Positions 35,516-44,368 of a DNA stretch of 64,000 bases are shown here, piece after piece. Origin of the DNA: Empedobacter brevis_A (GTDB lineage: Bacteria; Bacteroidota; Bacteroidia; Flavobacteriales; Weeksellaceae); assembly GCF_965118635.1 (NCBI RefSeq), contig NZ_CBCPHV010000005.1:124001-188000 (forward strand), in the 5' to 3' direction. The notes below the pieces were generated by a model. That model ran no database searches, was not told where the DNA came from, and saw only the letters and a list, made by a program, of their open reading frames with translations. The translations under genes were made by a program, and so were the position numbers. Each line of letters starts with the position of its first letter. Within the stretch, counting starts at the first letter, position 1.

Positions 35516-35577
35516 AACAGTAGTTAAATCTAATCATTATCTGATGAAAAGACTTAACTACTGTTATGTTTTTTTTA
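35516..35577 (-). terminator. Long hairpin after the thioesterase gene
   Basis: Outer arms AACAGTAGTTAA (35516-35527) and TTAACTACTGTT (35554-35565) enclose a partly paired interior. T-rich tracts lie on both sides. It lies between the thioesterase stop and the sixA start, so it probably ends the upstream minus-strand unit. Confidence 0.72.
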
Positions 35578-35587
35578 AAGATTTATT

Positions 35588-36019
35588 TTAAAGATCTCCT
35601 TCGTAGTTCTTAAAATCGTTTTTTACCCAGTCTGGTAATTCAGTTGATTTTTTCTCTACCATATCGTACATCACTTGCGTACTTTTTCCTGTACAATGTA
35701 TGATATCTTCGCCTTTTTCATTTTTGCTTGTTACGATATATTCAAAATCAAAACTCTTATTTCCTAATTTCGAAACACGAACACCAATACGAGGTTCTAT
35801 TGCATCTGGTCGTAATTCTACCTTGTAACTTGCCTCCATATGTGCAATAACAAACATATGTTGCGTCCATTGCCATTTTTTGCTAGAAGCCATCATATAA
35901 TAAGCTCTACCGATTTGGAAATACTCGAAATAAAATACATTATTAACATGACCAATTGGATCAAAATCACTCCAACGTGGTTCTAATGTTTTAAAAAATT
36001 TAAAGTTTTCTATACTCAT
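35588..36019 (-). CDS. Acyl-CoA thioesterase (4HBT hotdog fold)
   Basis: 143 residues of the YbgC/FatA-like hotdog family. The active-site loop WSDFDPIGHVNNVFYFEYF carries the catalytic Asp and the helix start. These enzymes release free acid from acyl-CoA or acyl-ACP; the chain length is unknown. It lies 24 bases downstream of the AI-2E family permease gene on the same strand and is probably co-transcribed with it. Confidence 0.88.
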   Translation of the reverse strand: MSIENFKFFKTLEPRWSDFDPIGHVNNVFYFEYFQIGRAYYMMASSKKWQWTQHMFVIAHMEASYKVELRPDAIEPRIGVRVSKLGNKSFDFEYIVTSKNEKGEDIIHCTGKSTQVMYDMVEKKSTELPDWVKNDFKNYEGDL

Positions 36020-36043
36020 TTTTACGGTTTTTATAAAAAATAT

Positions 36044-37078
36044 TTAATCTTCAGGATTTGGATCAATAAATTCGAATTTATACAATTTAACTAACCAGAA
36101 AAACACTGAAAACAAAATTGGTCCAAAAATAATTCCAATAAATCCAAATAAATTTAAACCAACAATTACTCCAAAAATAGTAATTAATGGATGGACATCT
36201 GCCATTTTTTTCTGTAAAACTAAACGAATCAAATTATCTGATAATCCTACAATTACAAAACAGTAAATTAATAAACCTACAGCTTGTCCTGTATTTCCAC
36301 TTGCTAACATAAACACTCCTAAAGGAACATAAATAAGTGCTGCTCCAACAACTGGTAACATTGCTGCGAAAATGGTTAATACAAACCAAGTAAAAGCATC
36401 ATTTACACCAAAAACAAGATAACCGATATAAGCAATAATTGCTTGAAAAAGTGCTGTTAAAGGCATTCCTACAGCATTAGAAATAACTAAATCTTTAAGA
36501 TCTTTGTTCATCTTGATTAAGTTACTTGTTTTAAAAGGAACTGTTTTATAAAACCAATTTTCAAGTTTTTGATGATTCATTAACATGAAATACAAAATAA
36601 GGAAAGCAACACCAAGTTGAATTGTCATATCCATCGAAGCATTCAAAGTTTTTTCTAACAATTTTCCTCCGACTTGTGTTATTTTTTCAATATTCGTTGC
36701 ACTAAAAACATCAATATTAAACTTAGTTTGCAACATCTTGATAATTCTATTGACATCGGTTTTTATTTGAGCAGTATCATTCAATAAAACCATCACCTTA
36801 TTCGTTAACATTTGAATTAATAAATAAAGAGGTCCAATAATCAAAATTGCACTACTTACCATTAGTAGAATTATACTTGCTAATTTATTCCATTTTTTTA
36901 CATTTACCATCCATTGCAATGGATTAAGAAGCAAAACATACAAACATAAAGCGCCAAGTAATCCTGGTAAAAAAGACAATAAATTTTTAGTTATTAATCC
37001 AAAAACCAAAAGTATTATTGCTATAAATGCTACCTGCAACAACACATTGTTAGAAAGATAATGTTTATTAGAGTTCAT
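36044..37078 (-). CDS. AI-2E family transporter (PerM-like permease)
   Basis: 344 residues with about seven to eight membrane segments and a large periplasmic section at about residues 85-155 (VMVLLNDTAQIKTDVNRIIKML). The conserved region GMPLTALFQAIIAYIGYLVFGV and the LVDP-like end of the family are visible. Members export autoinducer-2, sodium or lithium ions; the substrate cannot be inferred here. First gene of a short operon with a thioesterase gene. Confidence 0.87.
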   Translation of the reverse strand: MNSNKHYLSNNVLLQVAFIAIILLVFGLITKNLLSFLPGLLGALCLYVLLLNPLQWMVNVKKWNKLASIILLMVSSAILIIGPLYLLIQMLTNKVMVLLNDTAQIKTDVNRIIKMLQTKFNIDVFSATNIEKITQVGGKLLEKTLNASMDMTIQLGVAFLILYFMLMNHQKLENWFYKTVPFKTSNLIKMNKDLKDLVISNAVGMPLTALFQAIIAYIGYLVFGVNDAFTWFVLTIFAAMLPVVGAALIYVPLGVFMLASGNTGQAVGLLIYCFVIVGLSDNLIRLVLQKKMADVHPLITIFGVIVGLNLFGFIGIIFGPILFSVFFWLVKLYKFEFIDPNPED

Positions 37079-37244
37079 AGGTTATTTATTTTTATTAACA
37101 GTTGTTGATATTTCCTTATCAAATTCAATGCTAAAAATAGTTAATTTCTATAAACTTTTCTATTTTTAAATATTGAATGAAATCAAAGCACTAAAAGAAA
37201 AACAACTATTCCAATCAAAGAACCGATGAAGAATTAAGAAATAT

Positions 37245-37277
37245 TGGAGTTTTGTTTTTACTTATTCAATAAATTTG
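37245..37277 (+). promoter_or_regulatory. Promoter of the unknown secreted protein gene
   Basis: TTG (37245-37247) and TAAATTTG (37270-37277), 22 bases apart, about 30 bases before the ATG at 37307. Confidence 0.55.
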
Positions 37278-37306
37278 GAAACATTTAAAATTAAAGAATA
37301 CAATAC

Positions 37307-38089
37307 ATGATAAAACAACTTTTACTTACAACAGCCGTTGTACTTTCGAATTTTGCCACTGCACAAGTAACATCAATGATTAATGATAAAAATGTAGATT
37401 CTTCGACGAAAGTCTATGGAATGGCATCTTTGAATGATCCAACGAAAGCTTACGAGAATTTTAATTTTATGTTAGAAAATCCTAATGCTATCCAAGCTGC
37501 AAAACCACTTTTGGAATATGGATACCAATCGTCTAATTTTCAAGCACAAGATAATGGACTTATGGTTTACATTGTAAAAGATAAAAAAATAGTTGATCAA
37601 TGGTTGGTAAATCCTGCATTGTACAATGTTTTTCATGATGGTGTTCCTTATTCGTACGACGCGGATAAATTAGCTATTCTTGGAGAAAAATACCCATTGA
37701 TTTATAAAGAAGAAAAACGTCAATACAAAAACGAAAAAGAATACCAAAAACAGCGTCAAGCATTGTTTGCTGATCCTTATAATTTAATTATTACAGAACC
37801 AGATTTTACATACGAAGGTTATTTTGAAGTTCAGTTTCCGCAAAATGAACAATTCAAAACACCTGAAGCAACTATTGATTACTTAAAACCTTTGGTCCAA
37901 AAATTAACAAAGAAGAAATTTGATATTAATTATTCCATTTCAGAAAAAAATATTTTAGATCGAACTCAATTCACAATAACTATTGCAGGAGAAGAAAATA
38001 TCTACAAAAAAATAAAATTAGACAATTTACAAAAAGGAGATTGGCAATCATTAAGTTATGAAGCCAGTATTTTCCGAAAAGCAAATTAA
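37307..38089 (+). CDS. Secreted protein of unknown function
   Basis: 260 residues with a signal peptide ending ATA-Q (about residue 19), so it is exported to the periplasm or outer membrane. Two halves are visible: residues 30-110 with YGMASLNDPTKAYENFNFMLENP and a Lys/Glu/Tyr-rich middle (KEEKRQYKNEKEYQKQRQ), then a strand-rich C-terminal half (YEGYFEVQFPQNEQF). No known domain was recognised. It has a clear promoter upstream and a terminator downstream, supporting a real single-gene unit. Confidence 0.72.
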   Translation: MIKQLLLTTAVVLSNFATAQVTSMINDKNVDSSTKVYGMASLNDPTKAYENFNFMLENPNAIQAAKPLLEYGYQSSNFQAQDNGLMVYIVKDKKIVDQWLVNPALYNVFHDGVPYSYDADKLAILGEKYPLIYKEEKRQYKNEKEYQKQRQALFADPYNLIITEPDFTYEGYFEVQFPQNEQFKTPEATIDYLKPLVQKLTKKKFDINYSISEKNILDRTQFTITIAGEENIYKKIKLDNLQKGDWQSLSYEASIFRKAN

Positions 38090-38096
38090 AAGAATG

Positions 38097-38131
38097 AAAA
38101 GGTTTTTGAAATATTCAATAACCTTTTTTTT
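38097..38131 (+). terminator. Terminator after the secreted protein gene
   Basis: AAAAGGTT..TTGAA / TTCAA..AACCTTTT two-step stem with T run. Confidence 0.8.
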
Positions 38132-38173
38132 ATCAATAAAGATTTGTAATTTGATTTTTTAACCCAAACAAAT

Positions 38174-38749
38174 ATGAACTCTAATTTTTTTAAAATATTA
38201 AATCATTCGAAAGAAAATAAATCTATAATCGCCATTTATAATTATCCAGAAGGAGATAATTTCTGGGCTGGATATATTCTAGATTTTAATGATGAATTTT
38301 TTGTAATGCAACATATTTCAAAATATGGTAAAAAAGATGGAATCCTAATCGAACCTTATTTCAAAATTAGCCGAATAGATGTTGATGATTACTGTAAATG
38401 CTTGAATTATTTAAAAGAACACCACACCGAATTGGATCAAGAAAATCCAGTAAATCTTACTATAACGCCCGAAGAAAATTGGGTTCAACAAATTTTAGCT
38501 GAAATAAATAATCAAACTGAATATGTTTCACGTATTCAATTAAATAATAACAGTCGTTTTGCGGGCTTCATTCGAAATTTAACAGAAGAAGATTTCGAAT
38601 TGAAATGTATTGGTTCCGAAGGAACAGATGAAGGTTCTTTGTATTTCCAAATTGATGATATTTCATCTATAAGAGTGAACGACTTAGAAGCAAGACGAAG
38701 ATTGTTTTTATACAATTATCGCCGTTCAATAGACTTTTTTGACGAATAA
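38174..38749 (+). CDS. Cytosolic protein with an apparent internal duplication
   Basis: 191 residues without a signal peptide. The first half (FWAGYILDFNDEFFVMQHIS ... KISRIDVDD) and the second half (RFAGFIRNLTEEDFELKCIG ... DISSIRVND) follow the same pattern: aromatic-AG[YF]I, an acidic-hydrophobic stretch, a Gly-rich turn, then an I-R/S-hydrophobic-V strand and an Asp pair. This looks like two copies of a small beta-barrel (SH3/Sm-like) domain joined by an acidic helix (inference). No named family is recognised. It has its own ATG and no close neighbour on the same strand. Confidence 0.72.
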   Translation: MNSNFFKILNHSKENKSIIAIYNYPEGDNFWAGYILDFNDEFFVMQHISKYGKKDGILIEPYFKISRIDVDDYCKCLNYLKEHHTELDQENPVNLTITPEENWVQQILAEINNQTEYVSRIQLNNNSRFAGFIRNLTEEDFELKCIGSEGTDEGSLYFQIDDISSIRVNDLEARRRLFLYNYRRSIDFFDE

Positions 38750-38834
38750 AAATTTTAAATCATAAAATGAAATAGGATAAGAAGTAATTATTATTTTTGT
38801 TCCCGTTATGTTATTGATTTTAAAAAAAATATAA

Positions 38835-39440
38835 TTGACTTTGAAAATAATTATAAACATATGTGTACTATCATTGGTTTTCTCTTGTACAGGTAAAACA
38901 AAGAATGAAATAAAACAAATAACAGATTATTCAATTTTTAATACATATAAAATAGATTCGCATCTTAATAAAATAAGCATTTTCAAGAAAATGAATAAAA
39001 TGCCAGAAATTTTAGATTTTAATCTAAAACCAAATGAAAAATTAAAAAGATCTACGGTTATGATTTTACAAACTAATAACTCGCTAGATTTTTCAAAAAC
39101 ATATGAAGATTCTATTTTTAATTGTACAGCAAAATTCATTAATCCCAATGAAATACTTATAAATATTGGTTATAAAAACATTGATTCTGAAGATGGTTTT
39201 AATATCAAAGTTCAAAAAAACGATTATTTTATTGAACCTTATATTTATTTAGTAAAATCGGATAAAGACAAAAAAATATTTAATACAATTATCAAACAAG
39301 AATTAACGCTAAATAAAGCATCTTATAAAAAAGGAGATAGTTTATATGGAAAATCACAATTTTTGATTAGACAAACTTCTATGCAAAACGATACCATTTA
39401 TTTTAGAGGAAAAGGTTTTTTTAGATCAATTGTTCAATAA
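38835..39440 (+). CDS. Hypothetical lipoprotein with a TTG start
   Basis: About 200 residues with a signal peptide and lipobox VFSC. No ATG lies before the signal segment; the start must be TTG at 38835 or TTG at 38841, the latter giving MKIIINICVLSLVFSC, a typical lipoprotein signal. The mature part is strand-rich with many Lys and Asn and no known motif. A strong terminator follows its stop, supporting expression. The function is unknown. Confidence 0.65.
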   Translation: MTLKIIINICVLSLVFSCTGKTKNEIKQITDYSIFNTYKIDSHLNKISIFKKMNKMPEILDFNLKPNEKLKRSTVMILQTNNSLDFSKTYEDSIFNCTAKFINPNEILINIGYKNIDSEDGFNIKVQKNDYFIEPYIYLVKSDKDKKIFNTIIKQELTLNKASYKKGDSLYGKSQFLIRQTSMQNDTIYFRGKGFFRSIVQ

Positions 39441-39443
39441 AAT

Positions 39444-39475
39444 AAAAAAGCCTTTCTTGATAGAAAGGCTTTTTT
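39444..39475. terminator. Bidirectional terminator
   Basis: AAAAAAGCCTTTC / GAAAGGCTTTTTT hairpin serving the lipoprotein gene (plus) and the amidase gene (minus), whose stop lies one base away. Confidence 0.9.
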
Positions 39476-39476
39476 A

Positions 39477-40091
39477 TTATTTCAACGCTTCATAAATTTT
39501 ATCAGCTATTTTTGGATAATAACTTTCGTTAGTTAATATTTTTCGATCTTCTTCATTTGTTAAATATCCAATTTCAATCATAATAATTGGAACCTTAGAA
39601 TCGCGTAATATTTTCGAGTTTGTTTCAACTATTCCTAAGTTTTCAAAACCTAAAGAACTTATATTTTTACCGATTTTTTCACTAATCATTTTACTCTCTT
39701 CAAAAGTAGGATTTAATGGAGAAAGAAGAATTTCTGTACCTTTTTTAGATTCTTTTATATTGTAATTAACATGAATTGACAAAACCAGATCTGGTTTTAT
39801 TTCATTAATCATATTTGTACGACTTGTATTAAGAATTTGCTCATCCCCTTTTCTTAATAACACAAAATCAACATCATTAAAAGGATTATTTTCTTGTATA
39901 ATTTTTGCAATTTTCAGAACAATATCTTTTTCCTGAAATTCATTCATTTTAACGCCAGTATTAGATCCTCCATGACCAGCATCCAGAAGAATTATTCGCT
40001 TTGTAGAATCAGCAATATAATTAACAGCATTTTCTTGTCCAAAAATTCCAATTGACAGAACTAAACAGAAAAGCATAAAGAGTTTTTTCAT
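39477..40091 (-). CDS. N-acetylmuramoyl-L-alanine amidase (Amidase_3)
   Basis: Zinc-dependent periplasmic amidase that splits peptidoglycan during growth or division. 204 residues with a signal peptide ending IFG-Q (about 18). ILLDAGHGGSNTGV carries the first zinc histidine, and LVLSIHVN the second; EIGYLTNEEDRK holds the catalytic glutamate at the end. It differs in family from the Amidase_2 lipoprotein at 18560, so two wall amidases lie in the window. It follows the upstream DUF58 gene on the opposite side of a 71-base gap without a clear shared operon. Confidence 0.91.
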   Translation of the reverse strand: MKKLFMLFCLVLSIGIFGQENAVNYIADSTKRIILLDAGHGGSNTGVKMNEFQEKDIVLKIAKIIQENNPFNDVDFVLLRKGDEQILNTSRTNMINEIKPDLVLSIHVNYNIKESKKGTEILLSPLNPTFEESKMISEKIGKNISSLGFENLGIVETNSKILRDSKVPIIMIEIGYLTNEEDRKILTNESYYPKIADKIYEALK

Positions 40092-40162
40092 AGATTATTT
40101 TGATTAACGTTTTTAACAATAATTATGCTTTTTTTTCTAAAAATTAAGTTAAAAAATAATTT

Positions 40163-41491
40163 TTAAAATAAACCTCTCGCTTTTATCTCTAAATATTTAT
40201 TGATAAGATGAATTGACAATTCTTGCGGTTCGCAATAAATGGTTAAAATACCAAATTGATGCAAACGATTTACAATTAATTCTTTATCATAATTAAATTT
40301 CTCTGCAATTGTTTGATCGTAAATATCGGTTGTTGTTCTCGCTTTTTGATTTGTTAATTTTTTTAATTCCGAATTTTTAAAAAGAATTAAAACCACAACA
40401 TGAGATTTTTTGATCAATTTCAGATATGGTAATTGCCGTTCCAAACCATCAATTGTTTCAAAATTTGTGTAAATAAATAAAAGCGAACGTTGCGTTAATT
40501 TTCGTTTGATATAGGCATATAATTTTCCAAAATCAGTTTCAAGAAAATCAGTTTGTACATTATACAACTTTTCTAAAATCAATTGCATTTGATGATTTTT
40601 TCTATCAGCAACAACATGATCTTGAATTGTTTTATTAAATGTGATTAAACCAGCTTTCTCATTCTTTTGAAGTGAAATATTTGCAAGAATCAAACTCGAG
40701 TTTATCGAATAATCCAACAATTTTAAACCATTAAAAGGCATTCGCATCGTTCTTCCTAAATCAATTAACGAATAAACTGGCTGAGATTTTTCTTCCTGAA
40801 ATTGATTCACCATCAAACGATTTGCTTTCGCAGTTGCTTTCCAATTGATTAAACGATATTCGTCGCCAATTGTATAATTTTTGATGTTCTCAAATTCAGT
40901 ATTTGTACCAATTTTACGAATTCTTTTCATTCCAAATTCATTCTGAAAACTCGCTGTAGAATACAATTGGAACTGTTTTAATTGCAAATAAGAAGGATAA
41001 CAAGCAATAGAAATTGGTTCATTTATTTTCACTTTTTTCTCGATCAATCCGAAAACAGAAATAAAAACATTTGTCAATCCAAAGTTATATGATCCGCGTT
41101 CTGTTGGTCGAATATTAAAATCAAATTTCGTATTTTTATTGCTTTTAAATCGTTTTTTTAACTCAAAATTCCTTAATTGTAATTGAACCGGAAATTCTTC
41201 TATTATCCTGACATTCAAAGAAAATTGATAATTATTTCGCACAAAAATTTCCATTTTGTTTTCATCTCCATTAGAAAATCGTTCAGGATAATTTCGACGA
41301 ACTTCTATCGAAGTTTTAGGAATATAAACCAAAAATATTTCGATAATAACGCTAATGATAAAAACAAATGTCAATATTTTTACAATAAAGTAAAAGAAAG
41401 GCAAGAAAAATGCAATTACGTAGCAAAACGCAAGCAATAATCCCGCATAAAAAAAGCGATTAGTAAGAAATAAGCTTCTGAAAAATTTCAT
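40163..41491 (-). CDS. DUF58 domain protein
   Basis: 442 residues: two adjacent N-terminal membrane segments (about 10-55), a strand-rich part, and the DUF58 core with NYTIGDEYRLINWKATA and NRLMVNQFQEEKSQPVYSLIDLGRTM, then a von Willebrand-A-like tail. DUF58 proteins pair with MoxR ATPases, probably as chaperone or maturation partners; the client is unknown. It begins at the last base of the moxR stop region (one-base overlap), so the two genes are translated together. Confidence 0.9.
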   Translation of the reverse strand: MKFFRSLFLTNRFFYAGLLLAFCYVIAFFLPFFYFIVKILTFVFIISVIIEIFLVYIPKTSIEVRRNYPERFSNGDENKMEIFVRNNYQFSLNVRIIEEFPVQLQLRNFELKKRFKSNKNTKFDFNIRPTERGSYNFGLTNVFISVFGLIEKKVKINEPISIACYPSYLQLKQFQLYSTASFQNEFGMKRIRKIGTNTEFENIKNYTIGDEYRLINWKATAKANRLMVNQFQEEKSQPVYSLIDLGRTMRMPFNGLKLLDYSINSSLILANISLQKNEKAGLITFNKTIQDHVVADRKNHQMQLILEKLYNVQTDFLETDFGKLYAYIKRKLTQRSLLFIYTNFETIDGLERQLPYLKLIKKSHVVVLILFKNSELKKLTNQKARTTTDIYDQTIAEKFNYDKELIVNRLHQFGILTIYCEPQELSIHLINKYLEIKARGLF

Positions 41492-42477
41492 TAACGAGGA
41501 ATTTCTACGCGATCAATAATTTGCAGAATAATATGTTCTGTTGTAAAACCTTCCATTTCTTTTTCTGGAACTAATACAACACGATGTCCCAAAATTATAT
41601 GCGCAACTTGTTTGATATCTTCTGGAATAACAAAATCGCGCCCATTAACTGCTGCATTTGATTTTGCTGCATCTAAAATAGCAATCGAAGCACGCGGAGA
41701 AGCGCCCATATACAAGGTTTGATCGATTCTAGTTTGATGAACAATTGATGCAATATATGTAATCAATGTTTCGTGAACGAAAACCGATTTTATCCGATCT
41801 TGGAATTCGATAATTTCATTTCCTGAAATTACTTTTTCTACCAACGATTCTTTGTCTATATTTTTTCGTTCTTGTTGCTCTTTCAATAACTCAATTTCAC
41901 TTTCCAAAGAAGGATATTTCACATAAATCTTGAACATAAAACGATCCAATTGTGCTTCTGGCAAACGATATGTTCCTTCTTGTTCTATCGGATTTTGAGT
42001 AGCAAAAACCAAAAAAGGAGCTTGCAAAGGATAAGTTGTTCCATCAACTGTAACTTGTCTTTCTGACATCGATTCGAATAAAGCTGCTTGAGTTTTTGCT
42101 GGTGAACGGTTAATCTCATCAATCAGGACAATATTCGAAAAAATTGGTCCTTTTTTGAATTCAAATTCATTGATTTTAGAATTCAAAATTGAAGTTCCAA
42201 TCACATCAGAAGGCATTAAATCTGGAGTAAATTGAATTCTACTAAAACCAGAATCGATTGTTTTGGCTAATAATTTTGCCATCATTGTTTTGGCAACTCC
42301 AGGCAAACCTTCAATCAAAGAATGTCCGTTGGAAAGCAGAGCTAAAATCAATTGATCAATAATATCATCTTGTCCGATAATTACTTTTTTCAATTCATTT
42401 TTTACAGCTTGCATTTTATATTGTATATCCGAAAAATCTACTCTATTTTCGAATGGTTGATATGTATTTTCGTTCAT
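41491..42477 (-). CDS. MoxR-family AAA+ ATPase
   Basis: 328 residues with Walker A GLPGVAKTM, Walker B VLIDEINRSPAKTQAALFESM, and the sensor region FATQNPIEQEGTYRLPEAQLDRFMF. MoxR ATPases act as chaperones for assembly of metalloenzymes or membrane complexes, usually with DUF58/VWA partners as here. It overlaps both neighbours by one base (start 42477 against the DUF4350 stop, stop 41491 against the DUF58 start). Middle gene of a five-gene operon. Confidence 0.95.
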   Translation of the reverse strand: MNENTYQPFENRVDFSDIQYKMQAVKNELKKVIIGQDDIIDQLILALLSNGHSLIEGLPGVAKTMMAKLLAKTIDSGFSRIQFTPDLMPSDVIGTSILNSKINEFEFKKGPIFSNIVLIDEINRSPAKTQAALFESMSERQVTVDGTTYPLQAPFLVFATQNPIEQEGTYRLPEAQLDRFMFKIYVKYPSLESEIELLKEQQERKNIDKESLVEKVISGNEIIEFQDRIKSVFVHETLITYIASIVHQTRIDQTLYMGASPRASIAILDAAKSNAAVNGRDFVIPEDIKQVAHIILGHRVVLVPEKEMEGFTTEHIILQIIDRVEIPR

Positions 42478-43709
42478 TAGATATTTGCTTTTTGTTTATA
42501 GTTTTCGATGATTTGATATGCTGTTTTCAAATCGTGTTCATTTGGTTTATTTTTTTGATAAATATTTTTCAGAATCGTAAATTTTTCCAAACATTCTTCA
42601 TAACTCAGATTTGCTTTTTGTGCCACAATTTCAATAAATTGTTTCTCTGTAATATTATCCGTTTCGATTAAATATGTTTTTCTTAATTTGTATAAAAAAT
42701 AATCTATTTTCTTCGAAAGAATGTCTTTTATTTCTCCATTTTCTTCGTATAAAGAAGAAATAGTTTTGGCAAATTCTAACGTATGATTTTCTTCTTTTGT
42801 ATAAATTGGAATAATTTTTTGTTCGCGTTTACTTCTAAAAATTAAAAATAGAAAAAGTAAGATAAGTAATGTTATCCAAGCTGATTTTAATGTTGGTTCG
42901 GATAAAATAAAGCGCATCATAGACGAACTTCCTGCATATGTTTTCGATGTATTGTACCAAAAAATCGTTTTTCCTTTCAGCGGTTCTAAAACCGATTTTG
43001 CATAGAAATAACTGTCTTCATTTAATAAATAATAATTCGAAAAATAAAGCGGTTCTGCATGATATAAATAAAAACCTTTGTAATCTTTTGGTTTTATTTT
43101 TAAATAATTTGGATAAGCTTTGTCTTTGTAGGAAATTGTTCCAAGAATTTTAGAATCATTCGTAATCTCACTAAAATAGTGATGTTCGATTTCTTTTTTC
43201 TTCTTTATTTTGAACAATTTATCTGTTCTTAATTCAAAATCATCATTAATCTTTAATGTTTTATTATATAATGTATTTTCATCAATTTCGCTTGAATCCT
43301 CTTCAATTGTATCTGTAAAAGAATCTTCTTCGTAACCATTTGTATCATCACCAAAATTATCGTTATAATCTGCAACCATTACAATTCCTCCATTTCTAGC
43401 AATTTTGCTTAATAAATTTTTGGAAACTGTGTCAAAATAAATCTCAGAACCCAATACAACAACTGCATAATCTTTGGCTTTTTTAGGATCAATTTTTAAT
43501 TCAGAAAGTTTTTCTAAATCTTTCATCTTTCCATTGGATAAATTTGCAAGTTCTTCGTGCATAATATACAATCCATAAGGATCTTTACTATTTTGGAAAA
43601 GATTAACTTCCCACGATTTAATCAATTTGTAATTTAATTTTGAGAAGGAAAAAACAAAAAAACCAATCAATAAAATTGCACCTAATAGAATTCCTAATTT
43701 CTTTTTCAT
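42477..43709 (-). CDS. DUF4350 domain protein
   Basis: 410 residues: an N-terminal membrane anchor (about 4-22), an extracytoplasmic part with DPYGLYIMHEEL and VVVLGSEIYFD that resembles a GATase/Rossmann-type DUF4350 domain, an acidic region (EEDSFTDTIEEDSSEIDEN), a second membrane helix near 275-295, and a basic helical tail. It overlaps DUF4129 by four bases and moxR by one. Known only as part of the Bacteroidota MoxR locus; function unknown. Confidence 0.83.
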   Translation of the reverse strand: MKKKLGILLGAILLIGFFVFSFSKLNYKLIKSWEVNLFQNSKDPYGLYIMHEELANLSNGKMKDLEKLSELKIDPKKAKDYAVVVLGSEIYFDTVSKNLLSKIARNGGIVMVADYNDNFGDDTNGYEEDSFTDTIEEDSSEIDENTLYNKTLKINDDFELRTDKLFKIKKKKEIEHHYFSEITNDSKILGTISYKDKAYPNYLKIKPKDYKGFYLYHAEPLYFSNYYLLNEDSYFYAKSVLEPLKGKTIFWYNTSKTYAGSSSMMRFILSEPTLKSAWITLLILLFLFLIFRSKREQKIIPIYTKEENHTLEFAKTISSLYEENGEIKDILSKKIDYFLYKLRKTYLIETDNITEKQFIEIVAQKANLSYEECLEKFTILKNIYQKNKPNEHDLKTAYQIIENYKQKANI

Positions 43710-44368
43710 GCGGCTAAATATTGATTAAACTGATTAAAATTCGTTTTGAATTCTTGATATTTTTCTTCATCAATTTTAAATTCTCCAAACCAAACTTGAT
43801 TGAAAATTTTGGTATTCTGATTGAATATATTTCTCGATTTTTCGTCTTTTATTTGATTAATAAATTGTTGATTCGTTTTCTTTGGATCCCAATTAATCCA
43901 ACCTTTTTTATCTAAATTTTGTAGATTCTGATAATGTAAATAGCGAATTGCTAAAGCAAAATTTTGTTCTTTTTCAGCTTTATTTATTAATGAATTCAAG
44001 TTGACTTCTGCCAAATTTTCTTCAATAAAATCAAAATCAGATTCATTGTACAATTTCTTCGAATTTCGTTTGAAAATTCCACCATTTTTGTAAATACGCG
44101 TCGCAAGGAAAACTAGAAATAATAAAACAGCAACATAAAAAATGATTTTCCAAGGGATATAAGACAAAAATCGAAATAATCTTTCTAAAAAATCTAAAAA
44201 ATAATTCGTTTCAATTTCTTTTTTGGGTTTTGGAACTTCTTCATAATTAAATTCGTTTCCAGCATATTTTTCTTTGAATGCCTTAAATTCTGCTGTTTTT
44301 TCTTGTGCAAAAACAAAAAATTGAACGAATAATAATGTAATGGTTAAAAATAGTTTAGATTGTTTCAT
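43706..44368 (-). CDS. DUF4129 domain protein
   Basis: 220 residues from the ATG at 44368, which gives a signal peptide (MKQSKLFLTITLLFVQFFVFAQ). The longer frame to 44446 is less likely because it would lie inside the SpoIIM gene and lack a signal start. One membrane helix is near residues 62-84; the C-terminal DUF4129 part contains FALAIRYLHYQNLQNLDKKGWI. It overlaps the upstream SpoIIM-like gene by 14 bases and the downstream DUF4350 gene by four. Confidence 0.85.
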   Translation of the reverse strand: MKQSKLFLTITLLFVQFFVFAQEKTAEFKAFKEKYAGNEFNYEEVPKPKKEIETNYFLDFLERLFRFLSYIPWKIIFYVAVLLFLVFLATRIYKNGGIFKRNSKKLYNESDFDFIEENLAEVNLNSLINKAEKEQNFALAIRYLHYQNLQNLDKKGWINWDPKKTNQQFINQIKDEKSRNIFNQNTKIFNQVWFGEFKIDEEKYQEFKTNFNQFNQYLAA

